In this document: positions 1 through 6,462 of the stretch, piece by piece | Layout of the letters: each line of letters starts with the position of its first letter | Numbering within the stretch: the stretch's first letter is position 1 | NCBI GenBank assembly: GCA_027356675.1 | Contig: DAHVXO010000155.1 | Coordinates: forward strand, 1 to 7,887 | DNA length: 7,887 nucleotides | Origin: Symbiobacteriaceae bacterium | Lineage (GTDB): Bacteria; Bacillota_E; Symbiobacteriia; Symbiobacteriales; Symbiobacteriaceae | Direction: 5' to 3' | Translations under genes and position numbers: made by a program | The notes under the pieces: model-generated | Databases searched by the model: none | What the model was told of the DNA's origin: nothing | What the model saw: only the letters and a program-made list of their open reading frames with translations

Positions 1-109
1 GAGACTTGCAGTTGGGGCAGACACTAAGGTTCGGGGCCTCAACCCGGAAGTTGCTGGCCCGCCGGGAATCGCGACGAGCCTTCGAGACCTTTTTCTTCGG
101 AACCGCCAT
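1..109 (-). CDS. rpmF: 50S ribosomal protein L32, N-terminal part (cut by window edge)
   Basis: The reading frame begins [19 protein letters not shown] and reaches a Cys-Pro-Asn-Cys pair at about residues 31-34. This is the typical basic N-terminus and first half of the zinc-ribbon of bacterial L32, a small structural protein of the large ribosomal subunit. Only 36 codons are visible; the second half of the zinc ribbon and the stop lie beyond position 1. The ATG at 109 is preceded by an SD-like AAAGGGGTG (119-127) with about 9 nt spacing. The gene follows the DUF177 gene by 90 bp, the usual yceD/ylbN-rpmF pairing, and is probably co-transcribed from the promoter at 802-831. Identity is nearly certain from the N-terminal motif and context. 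Confidence 0.96.
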   Translation of the reverse strand, partial: MAVPKKKVSKARRDSRRASNFRVEAPNLSVCPNCKS

Positions 110-133
110 TCTGAATTACACCCCTTTCACATC

Positions 134-154
134 TCCGTCAGTTCAGATGACGGA
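134..154 (-). promoter_or_regulatory. Stem-loop in the DUF177-rpmF intergenic region
   Basis: TCCGTCA and TGACGGA form a perfect 7-bp stem around a 7-nt loop, about 25 nt upstream of the rpmF start and just before its SD. No U-tract follows, so it is not an intrinsic terminator. It may be an RNA processing or stability element, or a site of translational control of L32. The structure is seen; the role is inferred. Confidence 0.35.
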
Positions 155-199
155 CCCGAGAACCGCGTCCCGGGGGGACTGTGGATTTTGCGAGAAACC

Positions 200-745
200 C
201 TATTCGTTTGAATCCGGCTTGTGGAGCAGATCCTTGAACACCGCTAGCCGGGGGTCGATCACCGTTGGCTCACCTGTACAACCGCAGGTACTCTGGTTGC
301 GATTGGTGCCGCACGTGGGGCAGAGGCCCTTGCAGTCCTCCTGGCACAGCGGCTTCATGGGCAGCTCCAGCAAGACATTGTCGCGAATGGCATCCGTGAG
401 GTCGATCGCGTCGCCGTGAAAGTACGTGACAGTGCGGTCGTTTTCCAGTTCCTCGTCGTCCGCGTCCACTTCGGGCTCGCCCTCGAGGAACTCTTCCTCG
501 AACCGGGCGTTGACCGGGAGCGTGAAGGGCGTCAAACACCGGCTGCACTGGACCAGCGCTTCGCCACCGATGCGGGCGCGTACGAGGAGCTCGTCACCGG
601 TGTTCCAGATCTCGGCGTCGCCCGTGAAGGGGTGATCGAAATGGAACGTCAGCCCGCCAAAATCCACCGGTTCCAGTGTGGATAGGAGCGGAACGGTCTT
701 ATGGAGCCCTGCCTCGAGCTTGAGATCCGCAATGTGAACCCGCAT
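200..745 (-). CDS. yceD: DUF177 / YceD-family protein (YlbN-like)
   Basis: This 181-residue protein has the DUF177 layout. A beta-rich N-terminal half carries a CxxC pair (C67, C70). An acidic linker (about 83-103) and the conserved IDLTDAIRDNVLLELPMKPLC stretch (about 114-134) follow. A Cys-rich C-terminal knuckle comes next (C134, C138, C142, C145, C154, C156), probably metal binding. The family is encoded next to rpmF across bacteria and, in plants and E. coli, is linked to 23S rRNA accumulation or ribosome assembly. The biochemical activity is not settled. The ATG at 745 has GAGGTG 5 nt upstream. The length is normal. It lies 110 bp after the UbiB-like gene and has its own promoter (802-831). 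It is probably the first gene of a bicistronic unit with rpmF. Confidence 0.93.
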   Translation of the reverse strand: MRVHIADLKLEAGLHKTVPLLSTLEPVDFGGLTFHFDHPFTGDAEIWNTGDELLVRARIGGEALVQCSRCLTPFTLPVNARFEEEFLEGEPEVDADDEELENDRTVTYFHGDAIDLTDAIRDNVLLELPMKPLCQEDCKGLCPTCGTNRNQSTCGCTGEPTVIDPRLAVFKDLLHKPDSNE

Positions 746-801
746 GAAACCACCTCAACTTCGCCATCCGAACAGCGAGGCCGTCAGAAGGCACATCCTG
801 T

Positions 802-831
802 ATTTTAACGAGCGGTGGATGTGTTTGTCAA
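802..831 (-). promoter_or_regulatory. Sigma-70/SigA-type promoter for DUF177-rpmF
   Basis: On the minus strand a perfect -35 box TTGACA (831-826) is separated by 18 nt from TAAAAT (807-802), a 5/6 match to the -10 consensus. This is an AT-rich patch in a GC-rich region. It lies 57 nt upstream of the DUF177 start and points toward it. It is the best promoter visible in the window. Confidence 0.75.
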
Positions 832-852
832 GTGGGGGAGTAAACCCCGCTT
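830..852 (-). other. Imperfect stem-loop after the UbiB-like gene, touching the -35 box
   Basis: AAGCGGGG (852-845) can pair with CCCCACTT (837-830) with one C-A mismatch and a 7-nt loop. It starts 4 nt beyond the UbiB-like stop codon and its second arm ends inside the TTGACA -35 box. No U-tract follows, so as a terminator it is weak. It could instead be an operator for the DUF177-rpmF promoter. No function is established. Confidence 0.3.
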
Positions 853-855
853 CAG

Positions 856-2523
856 TCAGCCGGCGCCGCGACCCCGGCCAGATCCCAAAATGGCGATCAC
901 CAACCAGAGCCCGACGGCACCGATGAGCAGGAAGCCAATATCAGCGACTGCGTAGCGGTGCAGAAACGAACCCTGTCCCCGGCCGCTCACCAGAGCCGTG
1001 CCGATGATCAGGCTAGCCAACAAAATGGCGATCGAGAGTCGGTTCGCGATCGCCGAGAGGCGATGCAGGGCCGGCTCCAGCCCCGAGTGGTCGACGGAAA
1101 GGCGCCACTCGCCGGACTCCATGAGCCCGAGCACCCGGCTAACCTGCCGCGGGATACGCAAGAGGTAACGTCCGGTCTCCAGCAGTTCACGGCCCACCTG
1201 GCGGCCCAGTTTTGCCGGGCTCAGGTGGCCGCGTAGGATCCATTCGGCATAAGGGGCCGCCAATCCTATCAGTGTCGCGTGGGGATCAATCTGACGTGCC
1301 ACTGCCTCCAGCGTGGTCAGGGTTTTGAGCAGTACGGCATAGCCGGTCGGGAACGCAATCTCATGGCGCCGGGCGATTGCCATGGTCTCGCGCAGGGCAG
1401 GGCCGAACTCTACCTGACCGAGCGGCACATCGCCATAGCGAGCCTGCAACCGCTCCACATCGGCCCGCAGGGCCGCGCTGCTGTGCGCCCGCCGCACCAT
1501 GCCCATGTGCTCGATCGCCTGGACTACCCGGTCGGAATCCCCCGTTACGACGCCCAGGACGTACTCCACCACGTTGGCTCGCATGGAGGGTGTCAACTCC
1601 CCCACCATCCCGGTGTCCACGAAGATGACGGCACCCTGCGCCGAGACGAAGAGGTTGCCCGGGTGCGGATCGGCGTGGAAGAAACCGTCCCGCAGGACCA
1701 TTTGGAAGATCGCCCCGGCCAGGCGGGACGCGATCTTGGCCGGATCCAGGCCGGCGGCGATGAGTGCTGCCCGGTCCGTGACCCGCATCCCGCCGACTCG
1801 CTCAAGCGTGAGCACCTTTGCGGTACTCAGGTCCCAGTGGACCCGCGGGAAGGCAACAGCGCTGTCCGCAGCAAAGTTCGTGCGGAATCGTTCGGCGTTG
1901 CGACCTTCCTGGGCGAAGTCGAGTTCGGTTCTCAGCAGTTGGGCGAACTCCCGGGCCACGCCTGGCAGGTCGTACCGCCGGGCCCAGCGGGTGCGCCGTG
2001 CGGCGGCCGCTGCCAGCCCCTCCAGGACGCGCAGATCCAGCTCCACCTGCTCGGCCACACCTGGCCGCTGCACCTTGACCGCCACGGGGGTCCCATCCGG
2101 CAGGAGCGCTCCGTGGACCTGCCCCAGGGAGGCAGCCGCCAGGGGCTTGGCGTCCAGGTGGGCGAACCGCTGTTCCAGCGGACCGCCCAGTTCGGCTTCC
2201 AACACCGTTCGGATGGCTGCAAACGGCACCGGGGTCACCTGATCCTGCAGCCGCTCCAATCCGGCCACGATATCCGGCGGCAGCAGGTCCCCCCGGGTCG
2301 ACAGCAGTTGACCGAGTTTGACGAAGGCGGGACCCAACTCCTCCAGGGCGCGCCGAAGCCGCTGGCCCCGGGCGTCTCCGGCGGGCCGCGCAGCGTTGGC
2401 CCCCGCCCCGGGCCCGCCGGATCCCAGCCCGAAGAACCCGGCCACAAACCCCATTCCATGGCGGGAAAGCACCTGCAGCACCGTGCGGTACCGGTTCAGG
2501 ATCTGGGACCGGGTAAATGGCAC
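856..2523 (-). CDS. UbiB/ABC1/ADCK-family atypical protein kinase-like ATPase
   Basis: This 555-residue protein has the family signatures in order. KLGQ at 69-72 belongs to the KxGQ motif. An Ala-rich loop AAASLGQVH (129-137) replaces the kinase glycine loop. The ATP-site Lys is K150 in VAVKVQRPG. ELDFAQEGRNAERF (200-213) follows, then the catalytic-loop equivalent HADPHPGN (283-290). The metal-site motif reads DTG (303-305) where DFG is usual. Two hydrophobic C-terminal segments (about 494-513 and 524-547) anchor it in the membrane. Relatives support ubiquinone synthesis or lipid homeostasis through ATPase activity; the substrate here is unknown. The start is GTG, with GGTGA 6 nt upstream. 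It follows ylbL by 28 bp, downstream of a terminator-like hairpin. No quinone gene is adjacent, so a ubiquinone role should not be assumed. Confidence 0.93.
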   Translation of the reverse strand: MPFTRSQILNRYRTVLQVLSRHGMGFVAGFFGLGSGGPGAGANAARPAGDARGQRLRRALEELGPAFVKLGQLLSTRGDLLPPDIVAGLERLQDQVTPVPFAAIRTVLEAELGGPLEQRFAHLDAKPLAAASLGQVHGALLPDGTPVAVKVQRPGVAEQVELDLRVLEGLAAAAARRTRWARRYDLPGVAREFAQLLRTELDFAQEGRNAERFRTNFAADSAVAFPRVHWDLSTAKVLTLERVGGMRVTDRAALIAAGLDPAKIASRLAGAIFQMVLRDGFFHADPHPGNLFVSAQGAVIFVDTGMVGELTPSMRANVVEYVLGVVTGDSDRVVQAIEHMGMVRRAHSSAALRADVERLQARYGDVPLGQVEFGPALRETMAIARRHEIAFPTGYAVLLKTLTTLEAVARQIDPHATLIGLAAPYAEWILRGHLSPAKLGRQVGRELLETGRYLLRIPRQVSRVLGLMESGEWRLSVDHSGLEPALHRLSAIANRLSIAILLASLIIGTALVSGRGQGSFLHRYAVADIGFLLIGAVGLWLVIAILGSGRGRGAG

Positions 2524-2551
2524 GAGGCGTCACCAACCAGCACAGGATCGG

Positions 2552-3664
2552 TTACAGCCAAGAGGATAGCCAAAAGGCAGGGCTGCTATGCCCTGCCTCC
2601 TTGCGGTGCCCCTTGAGCCAGTCCAGTGCGTCCCACACCGTGTCTACCGGGACCAGCGGGATTTTCGTCACGACCTTGGCCGCATCGTCATAATTGCCCC
2701 TGGACACGAACAGGACTTCGGCACCGGCCGCCTCGGCCGTGTAGACCTTCTGCTGCACCCCGCCGATCCGGCCTACCTTGCCGTCCGGCTCGATGGTACC
2801 CGTGCCGGCGACCCGCATGCCCCCGGCGATTCCGCCCGGCGTAAGCTGGTCGATGATTTGCAGGGTGAACATCAGCCCGGCGGAGGGCCCGGAGATGGGG
2901 CCGGCATTGATCTTCACCGGGATTGGGATGTCGAAAGCCAGTTCATCCTTGATGAATGCCAAAATGGCCGCTGTACCCTTGCGCTCAGGGTCGGTGCTTT
3001 CGGTGGTGGGCACAGAGAGCGTCATCTCCTGGGTCCCCCGCTTGATACGCATGGGGACAACCGTCCCAGGCGCGATCTTGGAGAGCACCTGTCCCAGTTC
3101 AACCCAACTGCGCACCGCCTGCCCGTCCACAGCAATGATGACGTCGCCCTGCTGCAGCACTCCCTTGGCCGGGCTGCCGGTCACCAGGTCCGTGATGTGC
3201 ACGCCGGCCGAGCGGACGCCCTGCCCATAGCCCAATTGCTGCAGAGCCACCGCCTTGGCCGTCAGCTGGCTGTCGATCATCATCTGGCGGGTGAGTTCGA
3301 CGTACTTGTTGTAATCCACGTACCCCTCCAAGAATTGCTCTTTCGTCTCCAGGTCGGCACGGTGGTCGACCTTGGCGTAGAGATACCAGAAGAGGTTAGC
3401 GGGCTGTGTGCTCAGGATGAGCATGTATAGGCGGCCTGATCGCGCCTGCCCCCCGGTGACCTGCACCATTCGGCTGGTGTCAATCGCCGCGCCGGGTGCG
3501 GTGACGAAGTAGCGCGTCGGGATGAACCAGAGAACACTAGCGATGACGCTGAAGACCAGTGCCAATGCGATGAGCCGGCGGGCAATCGCCCCCCGCCGGC
3601 TGAACCAGGTGCGAAGCCTTGCCACTCCGCCGCCCCCTCTGCGCCTAAGACCGGCTCCGGTCAT
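2552..3664 (-). CDS. ylbL: YlbL/SepM-type membrane-anchored PDZ + Lon-type Ser/Lys protease
   Basis: This 370-residue protein has a basic N-terminus and one membrane segment (about 30-48). A PDZ domain follows (about 150-215, with GVHITDLVTGSPA and GDVIIAVDG). The C-terminal part is a Lon-type proteolytic domain (about 245-345). GPSAG (259-263) supplies the nucleophile S261, and K306 in GGVQQK lies 45 residues later as the expected dyad lysine. Family members cleave extracytoplasmic substrates: Streptococcus SepM processes a competence peptide, and Bacillus YlbL is linked to cell-division control. It follows the coiled-coil gene by 6 bp. ATG 3664 has no clear SD. GTG 3625 (residue 14) has AGAGGGGG 7 nt upstream and is a good alternative start. 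The last 15 or so residues are read through a terminator hairpin and look unlike a family C-terminus. Confidence 0.93.
   Translation of the reverse strand: MTGAGLRRRGGGGVARLRTWFSRRGAIARRLIALALVFSVIASVLWFIPTRYFVTAPGAAIDTSRMVQVTGGQARSGRLYMLILSTQPANLFWYLYAKVDHRADLETKEQFLEGYVDYNKYVELTRQMMIDSQLTAKAVALQQLGYGQGVRSAGVHITDLVTGSPAKGVLQQGDVIIAVDGQAVRSWVELGQVLSKIAPGTVVPMRIKRGTQEMTLSVPTTESTDPERKGTAAILAFIKDELAFDIPIPVKINAGPISGPSAGLMFTLQIIDQLTPGGIAGGMRVAGTGTIEPDGKVGRIGGVQQKVYTAEAAGAEVLFVSRGNYDDAAKVVTKIPLVPVDTVWDALDWLKGHRKEAGHSSPAFWLSSWL
2570..2602 (-). terminator. Intrinsic terminator inside the 3' end of the ylbL reading frame
   Basis: GGCAGGGC (2597-2590) and GCCCTGCC (2583-2576) form a perfect 8-bp GC-rich stem around ATAGCA, followed by TTTT (2575-2572). 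A-U and G-U pairs could extend the stem. There is no T-tract on the plus strand, so it is directed with the genes. It ends 18 nt before the annotated ylbL stop and about 47 nt before the UbiB-like GTG. The structure is clear. How much it terminates is unknown. Confidence 0.65.
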
Positions 3665-3670
3665 TCGCTA

Positions 3671-4138
3671 CTACAACTGCTGGCGCAACTCCTCACGGGC
3701 CTTGCGCAGGGCAAGGGCCGCCTTCTGCGAGTCGGTGGCTACGCGCTCAAGTTCCGGCTGGACCCGGCTGAAGAGATCGTCCGTCCACTCCAGGGCGTTC
3801 TGGCGAATCTCCCGTGCCACCCGTTTGGCCTGGTCGATCAGTTCATCCGCCTGGCCCTGGGCCTCCTTGGTGACGGCGGACTCACTGGTCAGCCGCGCAG
3901 CCAGGGCCTGTGCCTCCCGCACGGTTGTCTCGGCCTGCTCGCGGGCGTCGGTGAGAATCGTCTCACGCTCTTTGGCGACCCGGTTCGCCTCCCGAATCTC
4001 CAGGGGCAGCACCTCTCGCAACTCATCGAGAAGGGCGAGCAGTTCGTCCGGATCGGCGAGGACTTTTCCCGTTAGTGGTACTTTAGTCGCCTGGGAGATC
4101 AGCTCCTCCAGGCGGTCCAGCAGCGCCATCATCTCCAA
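3671..4138 (-). CDS. SepIVA/DivIVA-like coiled-coil protein
   Basis: This is a 155-residue, mostly helical, charged protein with no membrane segment. The N-terminus (LLDRLEELISQATKVPLTG, about 5-23) and DELLALLDELREVLPLEI (about 31-48) resemble, from memory, the start of mycobacterial SepIVA, a DivIVA-like septation factor. Residues about 50-150 form a long coiled coil rich in Ala, Glu, Arg and Gln. Proteins of this kind next to coaD are often misnamed ATP synthase subunit b. A role in division-site or envelope organisation is inferred, and the neighbouring division-linked protease gene supports it. The start is TTG with AGGAGGG 7 nt upstream. ATG codons at residues 3 and 4 are less well spaced. 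It lies 36 bp after coaD and 6 bp before ylbL, probably in one operon. Confidence 0.8.
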   Translation of the reverse strand: MEMMALLDRLEELISQATKVPLTGKVLADPDELLALLDELREVLPLEIREANRVAKERETILTDAREQAETTVREAQALAARLTSESAVTKEAQGQADELIDQAKRVAREIRQNALEWTDDLFSRVQPELERVATDSQKAALALRKAREELRQQL

Positions 4139-4145
4139 CGCAATA

Positions 4146-4152
4146 CCCTCCT
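4146..4152 (-). promoter_or_regulatory. Ribosome binding site fixing a TTG start
   Basis: AGGAGGG lies 7 nt ahead of TTG 4138. The in-frame ATG codons at 4132 and 4129 would be 13 and 16 nt away. The spacing therefore favours the TTG start of the coiled-coil gene. Confidence 0.7.
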
Positions 4153-4174
4153 GCTTCCTATGCCATAGCCTCTG

Positions 4175-4657
4175 CTACTGATGCCGGAACTTCGTATGCA
4201 GCCGCTGGGCCACGTGTACCGGCACCAGGGATGCAATCTCCCCGTCGAAACTGGCCAGTTCCCGGACGATGGAGGAACTCAGGTAGGAGTACTCCTTGCG
4301 GCTCATCAGGAAGTAGGTCTCGAGTTCGTCGTCGAGGTCCTTATTAACCATGCCCATTTGCCATTCATACTCAAAGTCCTGGATGGGGCGCAGCCCCTTG
4401 ACGATGGCCTGTGCGCCATGTGTACGCGCAAGCGACACCAGCAAACCACTGGCGCCGGTGACGTGCACATTAGGCAGGTCCTTGACCGCTTCGCGCAACA
4501 TCTCTAGACGCTCTTCCAGACTAAACAGCGGCTGCTTGCGGGGATTCGCCATAACAGCGACGATTACCTGATCCCACGTACGGGCAGCACGTGTGATGAT
4601 GTCGAGGTGGCCGTTGGTGACGGGATCAAAACTGCCCGGACAGATCGCCTTCCTCAA
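4175..4657 (-). CDS. coaD: Phosphopantetheine adenylyltransferase (PPAT)
   Basis: The enzyme transfers AMP from ATP to 4'-phosphopantetheine, giving dephospho-CoA, the penultimate step of coenzyme A synthesis. At 160 residues it has normal family length. It shows the nucleotidyltransferase TxGH motif within GSFDPVTNGH (8-17), the basic NPRKQPLFS segment (38-46), the substrate-binding KGLRPIQDFEYEWQM block (about 87-101), and the second ATP motif SSSIVRE (about 127-133). The start is TTG (MRKAICPGSF), with GGGAGG 8 nt upstream. The TTGA at 4657-4654 serves both this start and the rsmD stop, a 4-bp overlap that suggests translational coupling. The rsmD-coaD pair is a common Bacillota arrangement. 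All catalytic motifs look intact. Confidence 0.97.
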   Translation of the reverse strand: MRKAICPGSFDPVTNGHLDIITRAARTWDQVIVAVMANPRKQPLFSLEERLEMLREAVKDLPNVHVTGASGLLVSLARTHGAQAIVKGLRPIQDFEYEWQMGMVNKDLDDELETYFLMSRKEYSYLSSSIVRELASFDGEIASLVPVHVAQRLHTKFRHQ

Positions 4658-5250
4658 ACCGATTGCCTCCCGCTGGGGATGGTAGCTGGCCTGTACAGCG
4701 ACAGGATTGTTTCCCCGAAGACTAGTTCCCGAAACCGCGCCAAACCTCCTGCAACGGCCGGACCCGGAACCGCGTCCGGCAACGGATCCTTCTTATGATG
4801 CTCGGCAATAACCCATCCAACATCAGTGAGAAGTTGGTGGGCGGCCACCTCGGCCAGAATCGGTGGAATCAAGTCCTGCCCATAGGGCGGATCGATGAAG
4901 ATGAGATCGAAGCGCCGCCCGCGATTACCCAGGTCGGCAGCGGCGCCACGGGCATCCCGCCTGAGCAGCTCGGCCCGCTCAAGCAGGCCGGTTGTGCGCA
5001 GGTTCTCCGCCACCACTTTCAGGTGAGGTGTCATGAGTTCGACGAAGACGCACAGCCGGGCGCCGCGACTGAGCGCCTCCAATCCCACGTTGCCGGAACC
5101 GGCGAACAGGTCCAGGAAGGCAGCACCGGCGACGCGGGCACCGAGCACGTTAAAGAGCGACTCCTTGACCCGGTCCGCCGTCGGCCGGATGTCTCGACCT
5201 TTGACCGTCCCCAACCGGCGACCCTTGGCCGACCCTGCGATGATGCGCAT
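4654..5250 (-). CDS. rsmD: 16S rRNA (guanine966-N2)-methyltransferase
   Basis: This 198-residue Rossmann-fold methyltransferase uses S-adenosylmethionine (SAM) to methylate G966 (E. coli numbering) of 16S rRNA. It opens with the family signature MRIIAGSAKGRRL and RPTADRVKESLFN (22-34). SAM motif I is LDLFAGSGNVG (46-56), followed by LEALSRGA, and the catalytic motif is DPPYG (120-124). The frame is open further upstream to 5343, but ATG 5250 carries a near-perfect SD (GGAGGTG, 5257-5263) at 6 nt spacing and matches the conserved family start, so I use it. The stop overlaps the coaD start. The 177-bp gap upstream holds the hairpin at 5401-5421 and no convincing promoter, so the operon promoter remains unidentified. 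Confidence 0.96.
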   Translation of the reverse strand: MRIIAGSAKGRRLGTVKGRDIRPTADRVKESLFNVLGARVAGAAFLDLFAGSGNVGLEALSRGARLCVFVELMTPHLKVVAENLRTTGLLERAELLRRDARGAAADLGNRGRRFDLIFIDPPYGQDLIPPILAEVAAHQLLTDVGWVIAEHHKKDPLPDAVPGPAVAGGLARFRELVFGETILSLYRPATIPSGRQSV

Positions 5251-5256
5251 CGCGCC

Positions 5257-5263
5257 CACCTCC
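5257..5263 (-). promoter_or_regulatory. Ribosome binding site fixing the rsmD start
   Basis: GGAGGTG sits 6 nt upstream of ATG 5250. It selects this codon over the upstream in-frame ATG at 5343, whose product would carry 31 extra residues not typical of RsmD. Confidence 0.85.
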
Positions 5264-5400
5264 ACACCCTGCGGAACAAGCAGTCGCGCGCATAAACAGG
5301 CGACCGCACGAGTCATACTAATGTCACTGCGAGTCAGCGGCATACACAGCGGTGGCTCTGCGGCGGCTCTTTCCCGGACCGTACTCCTGTCCTCACCCTC

Positions 5401-5430
5401 GAGCAGCGCTGGGCGCTGCTCCCTTTTTTA
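5401..5430 (+). terminator. Perfect hairpin plus T6 on the plus strand (antisense-oriented terminator)
   Basis: GAGCAGCGC and GCGCTGCTC form a perfect 9-bp stem with loop TGG (5401-5421), followed by CC and TTTTTT (5424-5429) on the plus strand. The T-run overlaps the stop codon of the minus-strand SLH/3D gene. Read on the minus strand, the hairpin comes right after the stop but is followed by GAGGGTGAGG, so it lacks a U-tract in the gene direction. It may still act as an RNA 3' barrier for the SLH/3D transcript. No plus-strand gene that it would serve is seen. Confidence 0.6.
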
Positions 5431-6429
5431 CGGCAGCACCCAGACCTTGCGGGTCTGGAGCCCAAAGGCCACGGCCTGCGGGTAGCTATGGGTGAAGAGG
5501 TCGATGCGGTTGCCCTTGATGGCTCCGCCGATGTCGGCCGCGATGGCGAACCCGTAACCCTCCACATAGAGCAGACTCCCCAGCGGTATGACGCGCGGGT
5601 CAACTGCCACGGTCCCAGCCCGGACGAACAGGCCGGTGTAGGTCTGCGTTCCAACGCCCGGTTCGCCGGTCGCATACATGGAAGCCGTGAGTTCCAGCGC
5701 CTGCTTGAACGGAAGCGTCCGGCCTTCCACCTTGACCGTTTGCAGCCCATCCAGGGGCAGCAGGATACGGCTGGCGAGTGCGGCCGCTTCCGCCCTGGTG
5801 GCCAGACCGCCCGGTCGGAAGGTCCCGTCGGCATATCCCGCTGTCACCCCGTTGGCAAGCGCCAGCGCCACCGCCGGACGGGCCCAATCCGCAATGGAGC
5901 GTTCGTCCGCGAGGGCCTTCAGCCGTTCTTCTGTTGACTGCCACCCCTGGGTGGCGGCCTCCCAGCGCCATCCCAGCGCCCGCACGACAACGGTGATCAA
6001 CTGCTCACGTGTCATGGTCAACTCCGGCGAAAACAGGTCGGTGCCGGTGCCATCGTCGATGCCGAGCCGGAAGGCGGTCTCGCTGACCGGCGCAAACCAG
6101 GCGGTGCAAGGCACGTCACGGAACATGGCTGCGCATTCGGAACCGACGTCCTTACGGCGGGCGGCCAGTACCATTTTGAAGACTTCAGACCGCTTGGCGG
6201 GCTGCTCGGGTCGGAACAGGCCTTGGGGGTCGGCCGCCACGATGCCGGCTTCGTAAAGCTTCATGACTGATCCATAGGCCCAGTGCCAGGTGGGCAGATC
6301 CCTGAAAACGGGGGTTGGCACGGCTGCGGGTGCGGGCGCGGGGGTAGGTGCGGTGGCGGCCATGGATGGTACGGCTACTCCAAGAAAAAGCAGAGCGCCG
6401 ACGATGGCCGTGATGAATCGTCTGTGCAT
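5428..6429 (-). CDS. Exported SLH-repeat protein with C-terminal 3D (cell-wall) domain
   Basis: This 333-residue secreted protein has a signal peptide (MHRRF, hydrophobic 6-20, likely cut after the Ala at about 24-25) and a Pro/Ala/Thr linker (26-40). Three SLH repeats follow (about 42-90, 103-153, 174-222). SLH repeats usually bind pyruvylated secondary wall polymers. The C-terminal 3D domain (about 245-333) has its three aspartates, D277 in VDPRVIPLG, D299 in AADIGGAI and D310 in RIDLF. It is related to the catalytic core of MltA-type lytic transglycosylases and to Bacillus YuiC/YocH-type proteins. The likely job is remodelling peptidoglycan while held at the wall. C99 and C108 might form a disulfide. 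The start ATG 6429 follows GGGAGGG (6434-6440) and gives a proper signal peptide. The frame is open to 6564 but that stretch is leader RNA. Confidence 0.9.
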   Translation of the reverse strand: MHRRFITAIVGALLFLGVAVPSMAATAPTPAPAPAAVPTPVFRDLPTWHWAYGSVMKLYEAGIVAADPQGLFRPEQPAKRSEVFKMVLAARRKDVGSECAAMFRDVPCTAWFAPVSETAFRLGIDDGTGTDLFSPELTMTREQLITVVVRALGWRWEAATQGWQSTEERLKALADERSIADWARPAVALALANGVTAGYADGTFRPGGLATRAEAAALASRILLPLDGLQTVKVEGRTLPFKQALELTASMYATGEPGVGTQTYTGLFVRAGTVAVDPRVIPLGSLLYVEGYGFAIAADIGGAIKGNRIDLFTHSYPQAVAFGLQTRKVWVLP

Positions 6430-6462
6430 GGGACCCTCCCAGTGATGGTGTAAGGGGGATGC

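Noticed and set aside
1279..2616. Long open frame of 445 codons on the plus strand
   Set aside because: It is antisense to the UbiB-like gene, which has all family motifs; long antisense frames are common in GC-rich genes, and this product resembles nothing known.
4158..4168. CTATGCCATAG dyad between coaD and the coiled-coil gene
   Set aside because: 5-bp arms with a 1-nt centre cannot form a hairpin and are too short to call an operator.
5251..5343. 31-residue N-terminal extension of RsmD
   Set aside because: The family starts at MRIIAG and GGAGGTG stands 6 nt before ATG 5250.
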